From Hydractinia symbiolongicarpus (taxonomy: Eukaryota; Cnidaria; Hydrozoa; Anthoathecata; Hydractiniidae), in NCBI RefSeq assembly GCF_029227915.1, contig NC_079876.1, positions 3,722,001-3,786,000 on the forward strand: a stretch of 64,000 nt of DNA, in the 5' to 3' direction. The translations under genes were made by a program, and so were the position numbers. The notes under the pieces are model-generated. The model did not search any database. It was not told the DNA's origin and worked only from the letters and a program-made list of their open reading frames with translations. This document shows positions 1-11,999 of this stretch, one piece after another (positions within the stretch are counted from its first letter, which is position 1; each line of letters opens with the position of its first letter).

Positions 1-373
1 TTCAGCGCGAGATAACGGTTAGGATTGGTTTCACGGTAAAAATTGACTTATTTATCTAAATTTTTAATTGAAGCGCTACCACAGCGCCTAGTGTAATCGC
101 TGAGTTCTGGCAATCATGTCAAATTAAAATGAATGTTATTTCTTGGAGTCCAATTGTCTCATTTATCATATTTATCAGGTCACAGTCCAAAGTTAGTTCA
201 ATTAAGTCCCACATTCAATCGTTTCACTGTTAAAAGCGATGCAACCTAGTAATATCAGATAAATATCGCTAAATACATGTTGGTAGGAATATGTGACCCA
301 ACCGTTGTAACTCAAAGGGACTGACATCGATAGAAAGTCCGTGAAAAGTAATATTTGAAACTGTCTCTATTTC
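1..373 (+). repeat. Representative satellite monomer (subtype A)
   Basis: One 373-bp monomer used as coordinate reference. Landmarks, in order: a CG-rich start TTCAGCGCG (1-9); AACGG and TAGGATTGG near 15-28; an AT-rich stretch (45-70); GCGCT-N5-AGCGC and CAGCG-N11-CGCTG inverted repeats at about 74-104; TTGGA-N1-TCCAA at 143-153; a conserved GTTCAATTAAGTCCCAC block near 197-213; AGCGAT at 235-240 pairing with ATCGCT at 265-270; the best-conserved segment AATATGTGAC at about 288-297; GTTGG (279-283) pairing with CCAAC (298-302); CCGTT at about 302-306; and a TTTGAAACTGTC tail. Subtype A is marked by GCGAGATAACGG at the start, by GCGCCTAGTG, and by GAGTTCTGGC. The monomer length is close to two nucleosome repeats. 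Confidence 0.9.
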
Positions 374-746
374 TTCAGCGCGCGCTAACGGTTAGGATTC
401 GTCCCACGGCTAAAAAATGACTTTTTTATCTTAATTTTCAACTGAAGCGCTACCACAGGGACCAGTGTAATCCCTGAGTTGCGGCAATCATGTCAAATTA
501 AGAAGAGTGTTATTTCTTGGAGTTCAATTGTCTTACTTTTACATTTATAAGGTCACAGCCCAAAATCAGTTCAATTAAGTCCCACAGTCAATCGTTTCAC
601 TGTTAAAAGCGATACAACCTAGTAATACCGGAAAGATATCAAGAAATACATGTTGGTACGAATATGTGACTCAACCGTTGTAACACAAACGGATTGATAC
701 TGTTAAAAAGTCAATGAAATGTAGTTTTTGAAACTGTCGTTATTTC
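374..746 (+). repeat. Representative monomer subtype B
   Basis: Subtype B is one of the most distinct monomers and recurs through the window (for example 4089, 8923, 10412, 13016, 20369, 27406, 31447, 36980, 40708, 47360, 49598). Its diagnostic bases are CTAACGGTTAGGATTCG at the start, TTTTCAACTGAAGCG, CAGGGACCAG followed by TCCCTGAGTTGCGG in place of CAGCG...CGCTG, TTTATAAGGTCACAGCC, and ATACCGGAAAGATATCA. The change from CAGCG/CGCTG to CAGGGA/TCCCTG keeps the inverted repeat. Later copies (from about 27 kb on) carry TTTAGCG at the start and GGTTTGGATTCG. Confidence 0.9.
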
Positions 747-1119
747 TTCAGCGCGCGATAACGGATAGGATTGGTCCCACAGTAAAGAATGACTTATTAA
801 TCTAAACTCTTAAATGAAGCACTACCACAGCGGCCAGTGTAATCGCTGAGTTCCGGCAATCATGTCAAATTAAGAAGAATTTTAATTCTTGGAGATCAAT
901 TGTCTCACTTATAATATTTATCAGGTCACAGTCCAAAGTTAGTTCAATTAAGTCCCACAGCCAATCGTTTCATTGTTAAAAGCGATGCAATCTAGTAATA
1001 TCAGAAAAATATCGCTAAATACATGTTGGTACGAATATGTGACCCAACCGTTGTAACTGAAACGAACTGACACCGTTAGAAAGTCAATGAAATTTAGTTT
1101 TTGAAACTGTCGCTATTTC
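747..1119 (+). repeat. Representative monomer subtype C
   Basis: Subtype C usually follows B. Diagnostic bases are ACGGATAGGATTGG, CTTATTAATCTAAACTC, GAAGCACTACCACAGCGG, and an extended inverted repeat at 875-890 (AAGAATT-TT-AATTCTT) followed by TTGGAGATCAATTG. Other copies start at 4462, 5948, 7434, 9296, 10785, 13389, 15621, 20740, 22598, 26288, 30329, 32939, 41081, 42944, 47733, 48852 and 49971. In the last five the start reads GATAGCGG or TTAGCGG. The GCGCT of the first dyad is changed to GCACT here. Confidence 0.9.
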
Positions 1120-3693
1120 TTCAGCGCGCGATAACGGCTAGGATTGGTCCCACGGTAAAGAATGACTTATTTATCTAAATTTTTAAATGAAACGCTACCA
1201 CAATCGCTGTAATCGCTGAGTTGCGGCAAGCACATCAAATTAAGAAGAATGTTATTTCTTGGAGTCCAATTGTCTCATTTATCACATTTATCAGGTCGCA
1301 GTCCAAAAGTAGTTCAATTAAGTCCCACAGTCAATTGTTTCATTGTTAAAAGCGATGCAATCTAATAATATCAGAAAAATATCGCTAAATACATGTTGGT
1401 ACGAATATGTGACCCAACCATTGTAAATCAAACGGACTGTCACCGTTAGAAAGTCAATGAAATTTAGTTTTTGAAACTGTCGCTATTTCTTCAGCGCGCG
1501 ATAACGGCTAGGATTGGTCCCACGGTAAAGAATGACTTATTTATCTATATTTTTAAATGAAACGCTACCACAATCGCTGTAATCGCTGAGTTGCGGCAAT
1601 CATGTCAAATTGAGATGAATGTTATTTCTTGGATTCCAATTCTCTCACTTATCACATTCATCAGGTCACAGTCCAAAGTTAGTTCAATTAAGTCCCAAAT
1701 TCAATCGTTTCACTGTTAATAGCGATGCAACCTAGTAATAACAGATAAATATCGCTAAATACATGTTGGTACGAATATGTGACGCAACCGTTGTAATTGA
1801 AGCGGATTGATACCGTTAGAAAGTCAATGAAATGTAGCTCTTGAAAGTGTCGCTATTTCTTCAGGGCGCGATAACGGCTAGGATTGGTCCCACAGTGAAA
1901 ATGACTTATTTATCTAAATTTATAAATCAAGCGCTACCACAGCGCCTAGTGAAATCGCTGAGTTCCGGCAAGCACATCAAATTAAGAAGAATGTTATTTC
2001 TTGGAGTCCAATTGTCTCATTTATCACATTTATCAGGTCGCAGTCCAAAAGTAGTTCAATTAAGTCCCACAGTCAATTGTTTCATTGTTAAAAGCGATGC
2101 AATCTAATAATATCAGAAAAATATCGCTAAATACATGTTGGTACGAATATGTGACCCAACCATTGTAAATCAAACGGACTGTCACCGTTAGAAAGTCAAT
2201 GAAATGTACTTTTTGAAATTGTCGCTATTTTTTCAGCGCGCGATAACAGCTAGGATTGGTTCCACAGTAACAATTGACTTATTTCTCTAAATTTTTAAAT
2301 GAAGCGCTACCACAGCGCCCAGTGCAATCGTTGAGTTTCGGCAATAATGTCAAATTAAGAAGAGTGTTACTTTCTGGAGTTCAATTGTCTCACTTATAAT
2401 ATTTATCAGGTCACAGTCCAAAGTTAGTTCAATTAAGTCCCACAGCCAATCGTTTCATTGTTAAAAGCGATGCAATCTAGTAATATCAGAAAAATATCGC
2501 TAAATACATGTTGGTACGAATATGTGACCCAACCGTTGTAACTGAAACGAACTGACACCGTTAGAAAGTCAATGAAATTTAGTTTTTGAAACTGTCGCTA
2601 TTTCTTCAGCGCGCGATAACGGCTAGGATTGGTCCCACGGTAAAGAATGACTTATTTATCTAAATTTTTAAATGAAACGCTACCACAATCGCTGTAATCG
2701 CTGAGTTGCGGCAAGCACATCAAATTAAGAAGAATGTTATTTCTTGGAGTCCAATTGTCTCATTTATCACATTTATCAGGTCGCAGTCCAAAAGTAGTTC
2801 AATTAAGTCCCACAGTCAATTGTTTCATTGTTAAAAGCGATGCAATCTAATAATATCAGAAAAATATCGCTAAATACATGTTGGTACGAATATGTGACCC
2901 AACCATTGTAAATCAAACGGACTGTCACCGTTAGAAAGTCAATGAAATTTAGTTTTTGAAACTGTCGCTATTTCTTCAGCGCGCGATAACGGCTAGGATT
3001 GGTCCCACGGTAAAGAATGACTTATTTATCTATATTTTTAAATGAAACGCTACCACAATCGCTGTAATCGCTGAGTTGCGGCAATCATGTCAAATTGAGA
3101 TGAATGTTATTTCTTGGATTCCAATTCTCTCACTTATCACATTCATCAGGTCACAGTCCAAAGTTAGTTCAATTAAGTCCCAAATTCAATCGTTTCACTG
3201 TTAATAGCGATGCAACCTAGTAATAACAGATAAATATCGCTAAATACATGTTGGTACGAATATGTGACGCAACCGTTGTAATTGAAGCGGATTGATACCG
3301 TTAGAAAGTCAATGAAATGTAGCTCTTGAAAGTGTCGCTATTTCTTCAGGGCGCGATAACGGCTAGGATTGGTCCCACAGTGAAAATGACTTATTTATCT
3401 AAATTTATAAATCAAGCGCTACCACAGCGCCTAGTGAAATCGCTGAGTTCCGGCAAGCACATCAAATTAAGAAGAATGTTATTTCTTGGAGTCCAATTGT
3501 CTCATTTATCACATTTATCAGGTCGCAGTCCAAAAGTAGTTCAATTAAGTCCCACAGTCAATTGTTTCATTGTTAAAAGCGATGCAATCTAATAATATCA
3601 GAAAAATATCGCTAAATACATGTTGGTACGAATATGTGACCCAACCATTGTAAATCAAACGGACTGTCACCGTTAGAAAGTCAATGAAATGTA
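897..3693 (+). repeat. Tandem 4-monomer HOR, period 1485 bp (two copies)
   Basis: The stretch from about 897 to 2208 recurs with no difference I could see at about 2382 to 3693. Monomer starts are 747, 1120, 1490, 1860 and 2232, 2605, 2975, 3345. The second copy begins inside the monomer at 2232, whose first ~150 bp are of a different subtype (GATAACAGC, TTTCTCTAAATT), so that monomer is a chimera. The three 370-bp monomer slots carry a 3-bp shortening (ACCACAATCGCTGTAATCG). An 88-codon open frame occurs identically in each copy (1841 and 3326) as a by-product. Confidence 0.9.
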
Positions 3694-3715
3694 GTTTTTG
3701 AAACTGTCGCTATTC

Positions 3716-4675
3716 TTCAGCGCGAGATAACGGTTAGGATTGGTTTCACGGTAAAAATTGACTTATTTATCTAAATTTTTAATTGAAGCGCTACCACAGC
3801 GCCTAGTGTAATCGCTGAGTTCTGGCAATCATGTCAAATTAAAATGAATGTTATTTCTTGGAGTCCAATTGTCTCATTTATCATATTTATCAGGTCACAG
3901 TCCAAAGTTAGTTCAATTAAGTCCCACATTCAATCGTTTCACTGTTAAAAGCGATGCAACCTAGTAATATCAGATAAATATCGCTAAATACATGTTGGTA
4001 GGAATATGTGACCCAACCGTTGTAACTCAAAGGGACTGACATCGATAGAAAGTCCGTGAAAAGTAATATTTGAAACTGTCTCTATTTCTTCAGCGCGCGC
4101 TAACGGTTAGGATTCGTCCCACGGCTAAAAAATGACTTTTTTATCTTAATTTTCAACTGAAGCGCTACCACAGGGACCAGTGTAATCCCTGAGTTGCGGC
4201 AATCATGTCAAATTAAGAAGAGTGTTATTTCTTGGAGTTCAATTGTCTTACTTTTACATTTATAAGGTCACAGCCCAAAATCAGTTCAATTAAGTCCCAC
4301 AGTCAATCGTTTCACTGTTAAAAGCGATACAACCTAGTAATACCGGAAAGATATCAAGAAATACATGTTGGTACGAATATGTGACTCAACCGTTGTAACA
4401 CAAACGGATTGATACTGTTAAAAAGTCAATGAAATGTAGTTTTTGAAACTGTCGTTATTTCTTCAGCGCGCGATAACGGATAGGATTGGTCCCACAGTAA
4501 AGAATGACTTATTAATCTAAACTCTTAAATGAAGCACTACCACAGCGGCCAGTGTAATCGCTGAGTTCCGGCAATCATGTCAAATTAAGAAGAATTTTAA
4601 TTCTTGGAGATCAATTGTCTCACTTATAATATTTATCAGGTCACAGTCCAAAGTTAGTTCAATTAAGTCCCACAG
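3716..4675 (+). repeat. Second copy of the window's first 960 bp (A-B-C)
   Basis: Monomers at 3716 (A), 4089 (B) and 4462 (C) match 1-960 base for base as far as I can see, at an offset of 3715 bp (10 monomers). The match breaks at about 4673, where CCCACAGCCAATCG in the first copy is replaced by CCCACAGTCAGTCG. Positions 1-3715 can therefore be seen as a 10-monomer unit whose next copy was replaced by the following 4-mer array. Confidence 0.88.
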
Positions 4676-7600
4676 TCAGTCGTTTCATTGTTAAAAGCGA
4701 TACAATCTAGTAATATCAGAAAAATATCGCTGAATACTTGTTGGTACGAATATGTGACGCAACCGTTGTAACTGAAGCGGATTGGTACCGTTAGAAAGTC
4801 AATGAAATGTAGTTTTTGAAACTGTCGCTATTTCTTCAGCGCGCGATAACGGCTAGGATTGGTCCCACGGTAAAGAATGACTTATTTATCTAAATTTTTA
4901 AATGAAACGCTACCACAATCGCTGTAATCGCTGAGTTGCGGCAATCATGTCAAATTGAGATGAATGTTACTTCTTGGATTCCAATTCTCTCACTTATCAC
5001 ATTCATCAGGTCACAGTCCAAAGTTAGTTCAATTAAGTCCCAAATTCAATCGTTTCACTGTTAATAGCGATGCAACCTAGTAATAACAGATAAATATCGC
5101 TAAATACATGTTGGTACGAATATGTGACGCAACCGTTGTAATTGAAGCGGATTGATACCGTTAGAAAGTCAATGAAATGTAGCTCTTGAAAGTGTCGCTA
5201 TTTCTTCAGGGCGCGATAACGGCTAGGATTGGTCCCACAGTGAAAATGACTTATTTATCTAAATTTATAAATCAAGCGCTACCACAGCGCCTAGTGAAAT
5301 CGCTGAGTTCCGGCAAGCACATCAAATTAAGAAGAATGTTATTTCTTGGAGTCCAATTGTCTCATTTATCACATTTATCAGGTCGCAGTCCAAAAGTAGT
5401 TCAATTAAGTCCCACAGTCAATTGTTTCATTGTTAAAAGCGATGCAATCTAATAATATCAGAAAAATATCGCTAAATACATGTTGGTACGAATATGTGAC
5501 CCAACCATTGTAAATCAAACGGACTGTCACCGTTAGAAAGTCAATGAAATGTAGTTTTTGAAACTGTCGCTATTCTTCAGCGCGAGATAACGGTTAGGAT
5601 TGGTTTCACGGTAAAAATTGACTTATTTATCTTAATTTTCAACTGAAGCGCTACCACAGGGACCATTGTAATCCCTGAGTTGCGGCAATCATGTCAAATT
5701 AAGAAGAGTGTTATTTCTTGGAGTTCAATTGTCTTACTTTTACATTTATAAGGTCACAGCCCAAAATCAGTTCAATTAAGTCCCACAGTCAATCGTTTCA
5801 CTGTTAAAAGCGATACAACCTAGTAATACCGGAAAGATATCAAGAAATACATGTTGGTACGAATATGTGACTCAACCGTTGTAACACAAACGGATTGATA
5901 CTGTTAAAAAGTCAATGAAATGTAGTTTTTGAAACTGTCGTTATTTCTTCAGCGCGCGATAACGGATAGGATTGGTCCCACAGTAAAGAATGACTTATTA
6001 ATCTAAACTCTTAAATGAAGCACTACCACAGCGGCCAGTGTAATCGCTGAGTTCCGGCAATCATGTCAAATTAAGAAGAATTTTAATTCTTGGAGATCAA
6101 TTGTCTCACTTATAATATTTATCAGGTCACAGTCCAAAGTTAGTTCAATTAAGTCCCACAGTCAGTCGTTTCATTGTTAAAAGCGATACAATCTAGTAAT
6201 ATCAGAAAAATATCGCTGAATACTTGTTGGTACGAATATGTGACGCAACCGTTGTAACTGAAGCGGATTGGTACCGTTAGAAAGTCAATGAAATGTAGTT
6301 TTTGAAACTGTCGCTATTTCTTCAGCGCGCGATAACGGCTAGGATTGGTCCCACGGTAAAGAATGACTTATTTATCTAAATTTTTAAATGAAACGCTACC
6401 ACAATCGCTGTAATCGCTGAGTTGCGGCAATCATGTCAAATTGAGATGAATGTTACTTCTTGGATTCCAATTCTCTCACTTATCACATTCATCAGGTCAC
6501 AGTCCAAAGTTAGTTCAATTAAGTCCCAAATTCAATCGTTTCACTGTTAATAGCGATGCAACCTAGTAATAACAGATAAATATCGCTAAATACATGTTGG
6601 TACGAATATGTGACGCAACCGTTGTAATTGAAGCGGATTGATACCGTTAGAAAGTCAATGAAATGTAGCTCTTGAAAGTGTCGCTATTTCTTCAGGGCGC
6701 GATAACGGCTAGGATTGGTCCCACAGTGAAAATGACTTATTTATCTAAATTTATAAATCAAGCGCTACCACAGCGCCTAGTGAAATCGCTGAGTTCCGGC
6801 AAGCACATCAAATTAAGAAGAATGTTATTTCTTGGAGTCCAATTGTCTCATTTATCACATTTATCAGGTCGCAGTCCAAAAGTAGTTCAATTAAGTCCCA
6901 CAGTCAATTGTTTCATTGTTAAAAGCGATGCAATCTAATAATATCAGAAAAATATCGCTAAATACATGTTGGTACGAATATGTGACCCAACCATTGTAAA
7001 TCAAACGGACTGTCACCGTTAGAAAGTCAATGAAATGTAGTTTTTGAAACTGTCGCTATTCTTCAGCGCGAGATAACGGTTAGGATTGGTTTCACGGTAA
7101 AAATTGACTTATTTATCTTAATTTTCAACTGAAGCGCTACCACAGGGACCATTGTAATCCCTGAGTTGCGGCAATCATGTCAAATTAAGAAGAGTGTTAT
7201 TTCTTGGAGTTCAATTGTCTTACTTTTACATTTATAAGGTCACAGCCCAAAATCAGTTCAATTAAGTCCCACAGTCAATCGTTTCACTGTTAAAAGCGAT
7301 ACAACCTAGTAATACCGGAAAGATATCAAGAAATACATGTTGGTACGAATATGTGACTCAACCGTTGTAACACAAACGGATTGATACTGTTAAAAAGTCA
7401 ATGAAATGTAGTTTTTGAAACTGTCGTTATTTCTTCAGCGCGCGATAACGGATAGGATTGGTCCCACAGTAAAGAATGACTTATTAATCTAAACTCTTAA
7501 ATGAAGCACTACCACAGCGGCCAGTGTAATCGCTGAGTTCCGGCAATCATGTCAAATTAAGAAGAATTTTAATTCTTGGAGATCAATTGTCTCACTTATA

Positions 7601-7850
7601 ATATTTATCAGGTCACAGTCCAAAGTTAGTTCAATTAAGTCCCACAGTCAGTCGTTTCATTGTTAAAAGCGATACAATCTAGTAATATCAGAAAAATATC
7701 GCTGAATACTTGTTGGTACGAATATGTGACGCAACCGTTGTAACTGAAGCGGATTGGTACCGTTAGAAAGTCAATGAAATGTAGTTTTTGAAACTGTCGC
7801 TATTTCTTCAGCGCGCGATAACGGCTAGGATTGGTCCCACAGTGAAAATG
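4140..7850 (+). repeat. Tandem 4-monomer HOR, period ~1486 bp (~2.5 copies)
   Basis: Order B-C-D-F, with starts 4089, 4462, 4835, 5205; 5576, 5948, 6321, 6691; then 7062, 7434 and a variant at 7807. In the second and third copies the first monomer is an A/B chimera: A-like to about 5628 (TTCACGGTAAAAATTGAC), then B-like (TTAATTTTCAACTG). Both chimeras share ACCATTGTAATCC where other B monomers have ACCAGTG, so one chimera was amplified. The D monomers at 4835 and 6321 share GTTACTTCTTGGATTCC. The identical 88-codon frame recurs at 5186 and 6672. Confidence 0.9.
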
Positions 7851-7904
7851 ACTTATTTATCTAAATTTATAAATCAAGCGCTACCACATCGTCCAGTGTA
7901 ATCG

Positions 7905-10835
7905 CTGAGTTGCGGCAATCATGTCAAATTGAGATGAATGTTATTTCTTGGAGTCCAATTCTCTCACTTATCACATTCATCAGGTCACAGTCCAAAGTTA
8001 GTTCAATTAAGTCCCAAATTCAATCGTTTCACTGTTAAAAGCGATGCAACCTAGTAATAACAGATAAATATCGCTAAATACATGTTGGTACGAATATGTG
8101 ACGCAACCGTTGTAACTGAAGCGGATTGATTCCGTTAGAAAGTCAATGAAATGTAGCTCTTGAAAGTGTCGCTATTTCTTCAGGGCGCGATAACGGCTAG
8201 GATTTGTCCCACAGTGAAAATGACTTATTTATCTAAATTTATAAATCAAGCGCTACCACAGCGCCCAGTGTAATCGCTGAGTTCTGGCAATCATGTCAAA
8301 TTAAGATGAATGTTATTTCTTGGAGTCCAATTGTCTCATTTATCATATTTATCAGGTCACAGTCCAAAAGTAGTTCAATTAAGTCCCACAGTCAATTGTT
8401 TCATTGTTAAAAGCGATGCAATCTAATAATATCAGAAAAATATCGCTAAATACATGTTGGTACGAATATGTGACCCAACCATTGTAAATCAAACGGACTG
8501 TCACCGTTAGAAAGTCAATGAAATGTAGTTTTTGAAACTGTCGCTATTCTTCAGCGCGAGATAACGGTTAGGATTGGTCCCACGGTAAAAATTGAATTAT
8601 TTATCTAAATTTTTAAATGAAGCGCTACCACAGCGCCTAGTGTAATCGCTGAGTTCTGGCAATCATGTCAAATTAAGATGAATGTTATTTCTTGGAGTCC
8701 AATTGTCTCATTTATCATATTTATCAGGTCACAGTCCAAAGTTAGTTCAATTATGTCCCACATTCAATCGTTTCACTGTTAAAAGCGATGCAACCTAGTA
8801 ATATCAGATAAATATCGCTAAATACATGTTGGTAGGAATATGTGACCCAACCGTTGTAACTCAAAGGGACTGACATCGATAGAAAGTCCGTGAAAAGTAA
8901 TATTTGAAACTGTCTCCCTTTCTTCAGCGCGCGCTAACGGTTAGGATTCGTCCCACGGCTAAAAAATGACTTTTTTATCTTAATTTTCAACTGAAACCCT
9001 ACCACAGTGACCAGTGTAATCCCTGAGTTGCGGCAATCATGTCAAATTAAGAAGAGTGTTATTTCTTGGAGTTCAATTGTCTTTCTTTTACATTTATAAG
9101 GTCACAGCCCAAAATCAGTTCAATTAAGTCCCACAGTCAATCGTTTCACTGTTAAAAGCGATACAACCTAGTAATACCGGAAAGATATCAAGAAATACAT
9201 GTTGGTACGAATATGTGACTCAACCGTTGTAACACAAACGGATTTATACTGTTAAAAAGTCAATGAAATGTAGTTTTTGAAACTGTCGCTATTTCTTCAG
9301 CGCGCGATAACGGATAGGATTGGTCCCACAGTAAAGAATGACTTATTAATCTAAACTCTTAAATGAAGCACTACCACAGCGGCCAGTGTAATTGCTGAGT
9401 TCCGGCAATCATGTCAAATTAAGAAGAATTTTAATTCTTGGAGATCAATTGTCTCACTTATAATATTTATCAGGTCACAGTCCAAAGTTAGTTCAATTAA
9501 GTCCCACAGTCAGTCGTTTTATTGTTAAAAGCGATACAATCTAGTAATATCAGAAAAATATCGCTAAATACTTGTTGGTACGAATATGTGACGCAACCGT
9601 TGTAACTGAAGCGGATTGGTACCGTTAGAAAGTCAATGAAATGTAGCTCTTGAAAGTGTCGCTATTTCTTCAGGGCGCGATAACGGCTAGGATTGGTCCC
9701 ACAGTGAAAATGACTTATTTATCTAAATTTATAAATCAAGCGCTACCACAGCGCCCAGTGTAATCGTTGAGTTCCGGCAAGCACATCAAATTAAGAAGAA
9801 TGTTATTTCTTGGGTTCCAATTGTCTCATTTATCACATTTATCAGGTCGCAGTCCAAAAGTAGTTCAATTAAGTCCCACAGTCAATTGTTTCATTGTTAA
9901 AAGCGATGCAATCTAGTAATATCAGAAAAATATCGCAAATACATGTTGGTACGAATATGTGACCCAACCATTGTAAATCAAACGGACTGTCACCGTTAGA
10001 AAGTCAATGAAATGTAGTTTTTGAAACTGTCGCTATTCTTCAGCGCGAGATAACGGCTAGGATTGGTCCCACGGTAAAAATTGACTTATTTATCTAAATT
10101 TTTAAATGAAGCGCTACCACAGCGCCTAGTGTAATCGCTGAGTTCTGGCAATCATGTCAAATTAAAATGAATGTTATTTCTTGGAGTCCAATTGTCTCAT
10201 TTATCATATTTATCAGGTCACAGTCCAAAGTTAGTTCAATTAAGTCCCACATTCAATCGTTTCACTGTTAAAAGCGATGCAACCTAGTAATATCAGATAA
10301 ATATCGCTAAATACATGTTGGTAGGAATATGTGACCCAACCGTTGTAACTCAAAGGGACTGACATCGATAGAAAGTCCGTGAAAAGTAATATTTGAAACT
10401 GTCTCTATTTCTTCAGCGCGCGCTAACGGTTAGGATTCGTCCCACGGCTAAAAAATGACTTTTTTATCTTAATTTTCAACTGAAGCGCTACCACAGGGAC
10501 CAGTGTAATCCCTGAGTTGCGGCAATCATGTCAAATTAAGAAGAGTGTTATTTCTTGGAGTTCAATTGTCTTACTTTTACATTTATAAGGTCACAGCCCA
10601 AAATCAGTTCAATTAAGTCCCACAGTCAATCGTTTCACTGTTAAAAGCGATACAACCTAGTAATACCGGAAAGATATCAAGAAATACATGTTGGTACGAA
10701 TATGTGACTCAACCGTTGTAACACAAACGGATTGATACTGTTAAAAAGTCAATGAAATGTAGTTTTTGAAACTGTCGTTATTTCTTCAGCGCGCGATAAC
10801 GGATAGGATTGGTCCCACAGTAAAGAATGACTTAT
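7905..10835 (+). repeat. 11-monomer HOR, first copy (period ~4093 bp)
   Basis: Monomer starts 7807, 8179, 8550, 8923, 9296, 9669, 10039, 10412 and 10785 match 11902, 12272, 12643, 13016, 13389, 13762, 14133, 14506 and 14878 at an offset of 4093-4095 bp. Markers shared by the two copies and rare elsewhere include AATTATGTCCCACATTC (8750 and 12844), CAACTGAAACCCTACC (8988 and 13081), and TTGTTGGTACG preceded by TACT. Scattered differences (for example CAGTGACC against CAGAGACC, and a 1-bp loss in ATCGCAAATAC near 9935) show this duplication is older than the exact ones further right. Confidence 0.85.
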
Positions 10836-11999
10836 TAATCTAAAATCTTAAATGAAGCACTACCACAGCGGCCAGTGTAATCGCTGAGTTCCGGCAATCA
10901 TGTCAAATTAAGAAGAATTTTAATTCTTGGAGATCAATTGTCTCACTTATAATATTTATCAGGTCACAGTCCAAAGTTAGTTCAATTAAGTCCCACAGTC
11001 AGTCGTTTCATTGTTAAAAGCGATACAGTCTAGTAATATCAGAAAAATATCGCTGAATACTTGTTGGTACGAATATGTGACGCAACCGTTGTAACTGAAG
11101 CGGATTGGTACTGTTGGAAAGTCAATGAAATGTAGTTTTTGAAACTGTCGCTATTTCTTCAGCGCGCGATAACGGCTAGGATTGGTCCCACAGTGAAAAT
11201 GACTTATTTATCTAAATTTATTAATCAAGCGCTACCACAGCGTCCAGTGTAATCGCTGAGTTGCGGCAATCATGTCAAATTGAGATGAATGTTATTTCTT
11301 GGAGTCCAATTCTCTCACTTATCACATTCATCAGGTCACAATTCAAAGTTAGTTCAATTAAGTCACAAATTCAATCGTTTCACTGTTAAAAGCGATGCAA
11401 CGTAGTAATAACAGATAAATATCGCTATATAATTGTTGCTACGAATATGTGACGCAACCGTTGTAACTGAAGCGGATTGGTACCGTTAGAAAGCCAATGA
11501 AATATAGCTCTTGAAAGTGTCGCTATTTCTTCAGGGCGCGATAACGGCTAGGATTGGTCCCACAGTGAAAATGACTTATTTATCTAAATTTATAAATCAA
11601 GCTCTACCACAGCGCCCAGTGTAATCGTTGAGTTCCGGCAAGCACATCAAATTAAGAAGAATGTTATTTCTTGGAGTCCAATTGTCTCATTTATCACATT
11701 TATCAGGTCGCAGTCCAAAAGTAGTTCAATTAAGTCCCACAGTCAATTGTTTCATTGTTAAAAGCGATGCAATCTAGTAATATCTGAAAAATATCGCTAA
11801 ATACATGTTGGTACGAATATGTGACACAACCGTTGTAACTGAAACGAACTTACACCGTTAGAAAGTCAATGAAATTTAGTTTTTGAAACTGTCGCTATTT
11901 CTTCAGCGCGCGATAACGGCTAGGATTGGTCCCACGGTAAAGAATGACTTATTTATCTAAATTTTTAAATGAAGCGCTACCACAATCGCTGTAATCGCT
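10836..11999 (+). repeat. Spacer part of the 11-monomer unit (C, D-like, F, D)
   Basis: Monomers at 10785 (C), 11158, 11530 (F) and 11902 complete the 11-monomer unit between the two matching stretches. The monomer at 11158 carries private changes (CACAATTCAAAGTTAG, AAGTCACAAATTC, GCTATATAATTGTTGCTACG near 11424-11443), so it looks like an older copy that has not been homogenised. Confidence 0.75.

Noticed and set aside
1-373. Monomer as an old dimer of a ~186-bp unit
   Set aside because: Comparing the halves gives only short similarities (TCAATTAAG against TCAAATTAAG, AGTCAAT twice) at spacings unrelated to 186 bp.
1841-2107. 88-codon open frame, repeated identically at 3326-3592, 5186-5452 and 6672-6938
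   Set aside because: It crosses a monomer boundary, exists only in copies of one HOR, has no recognisable domain and no ribosome-binding or promoter context; related monomers have stops in the same frame. It is a by-product of the satellite, not a gene.
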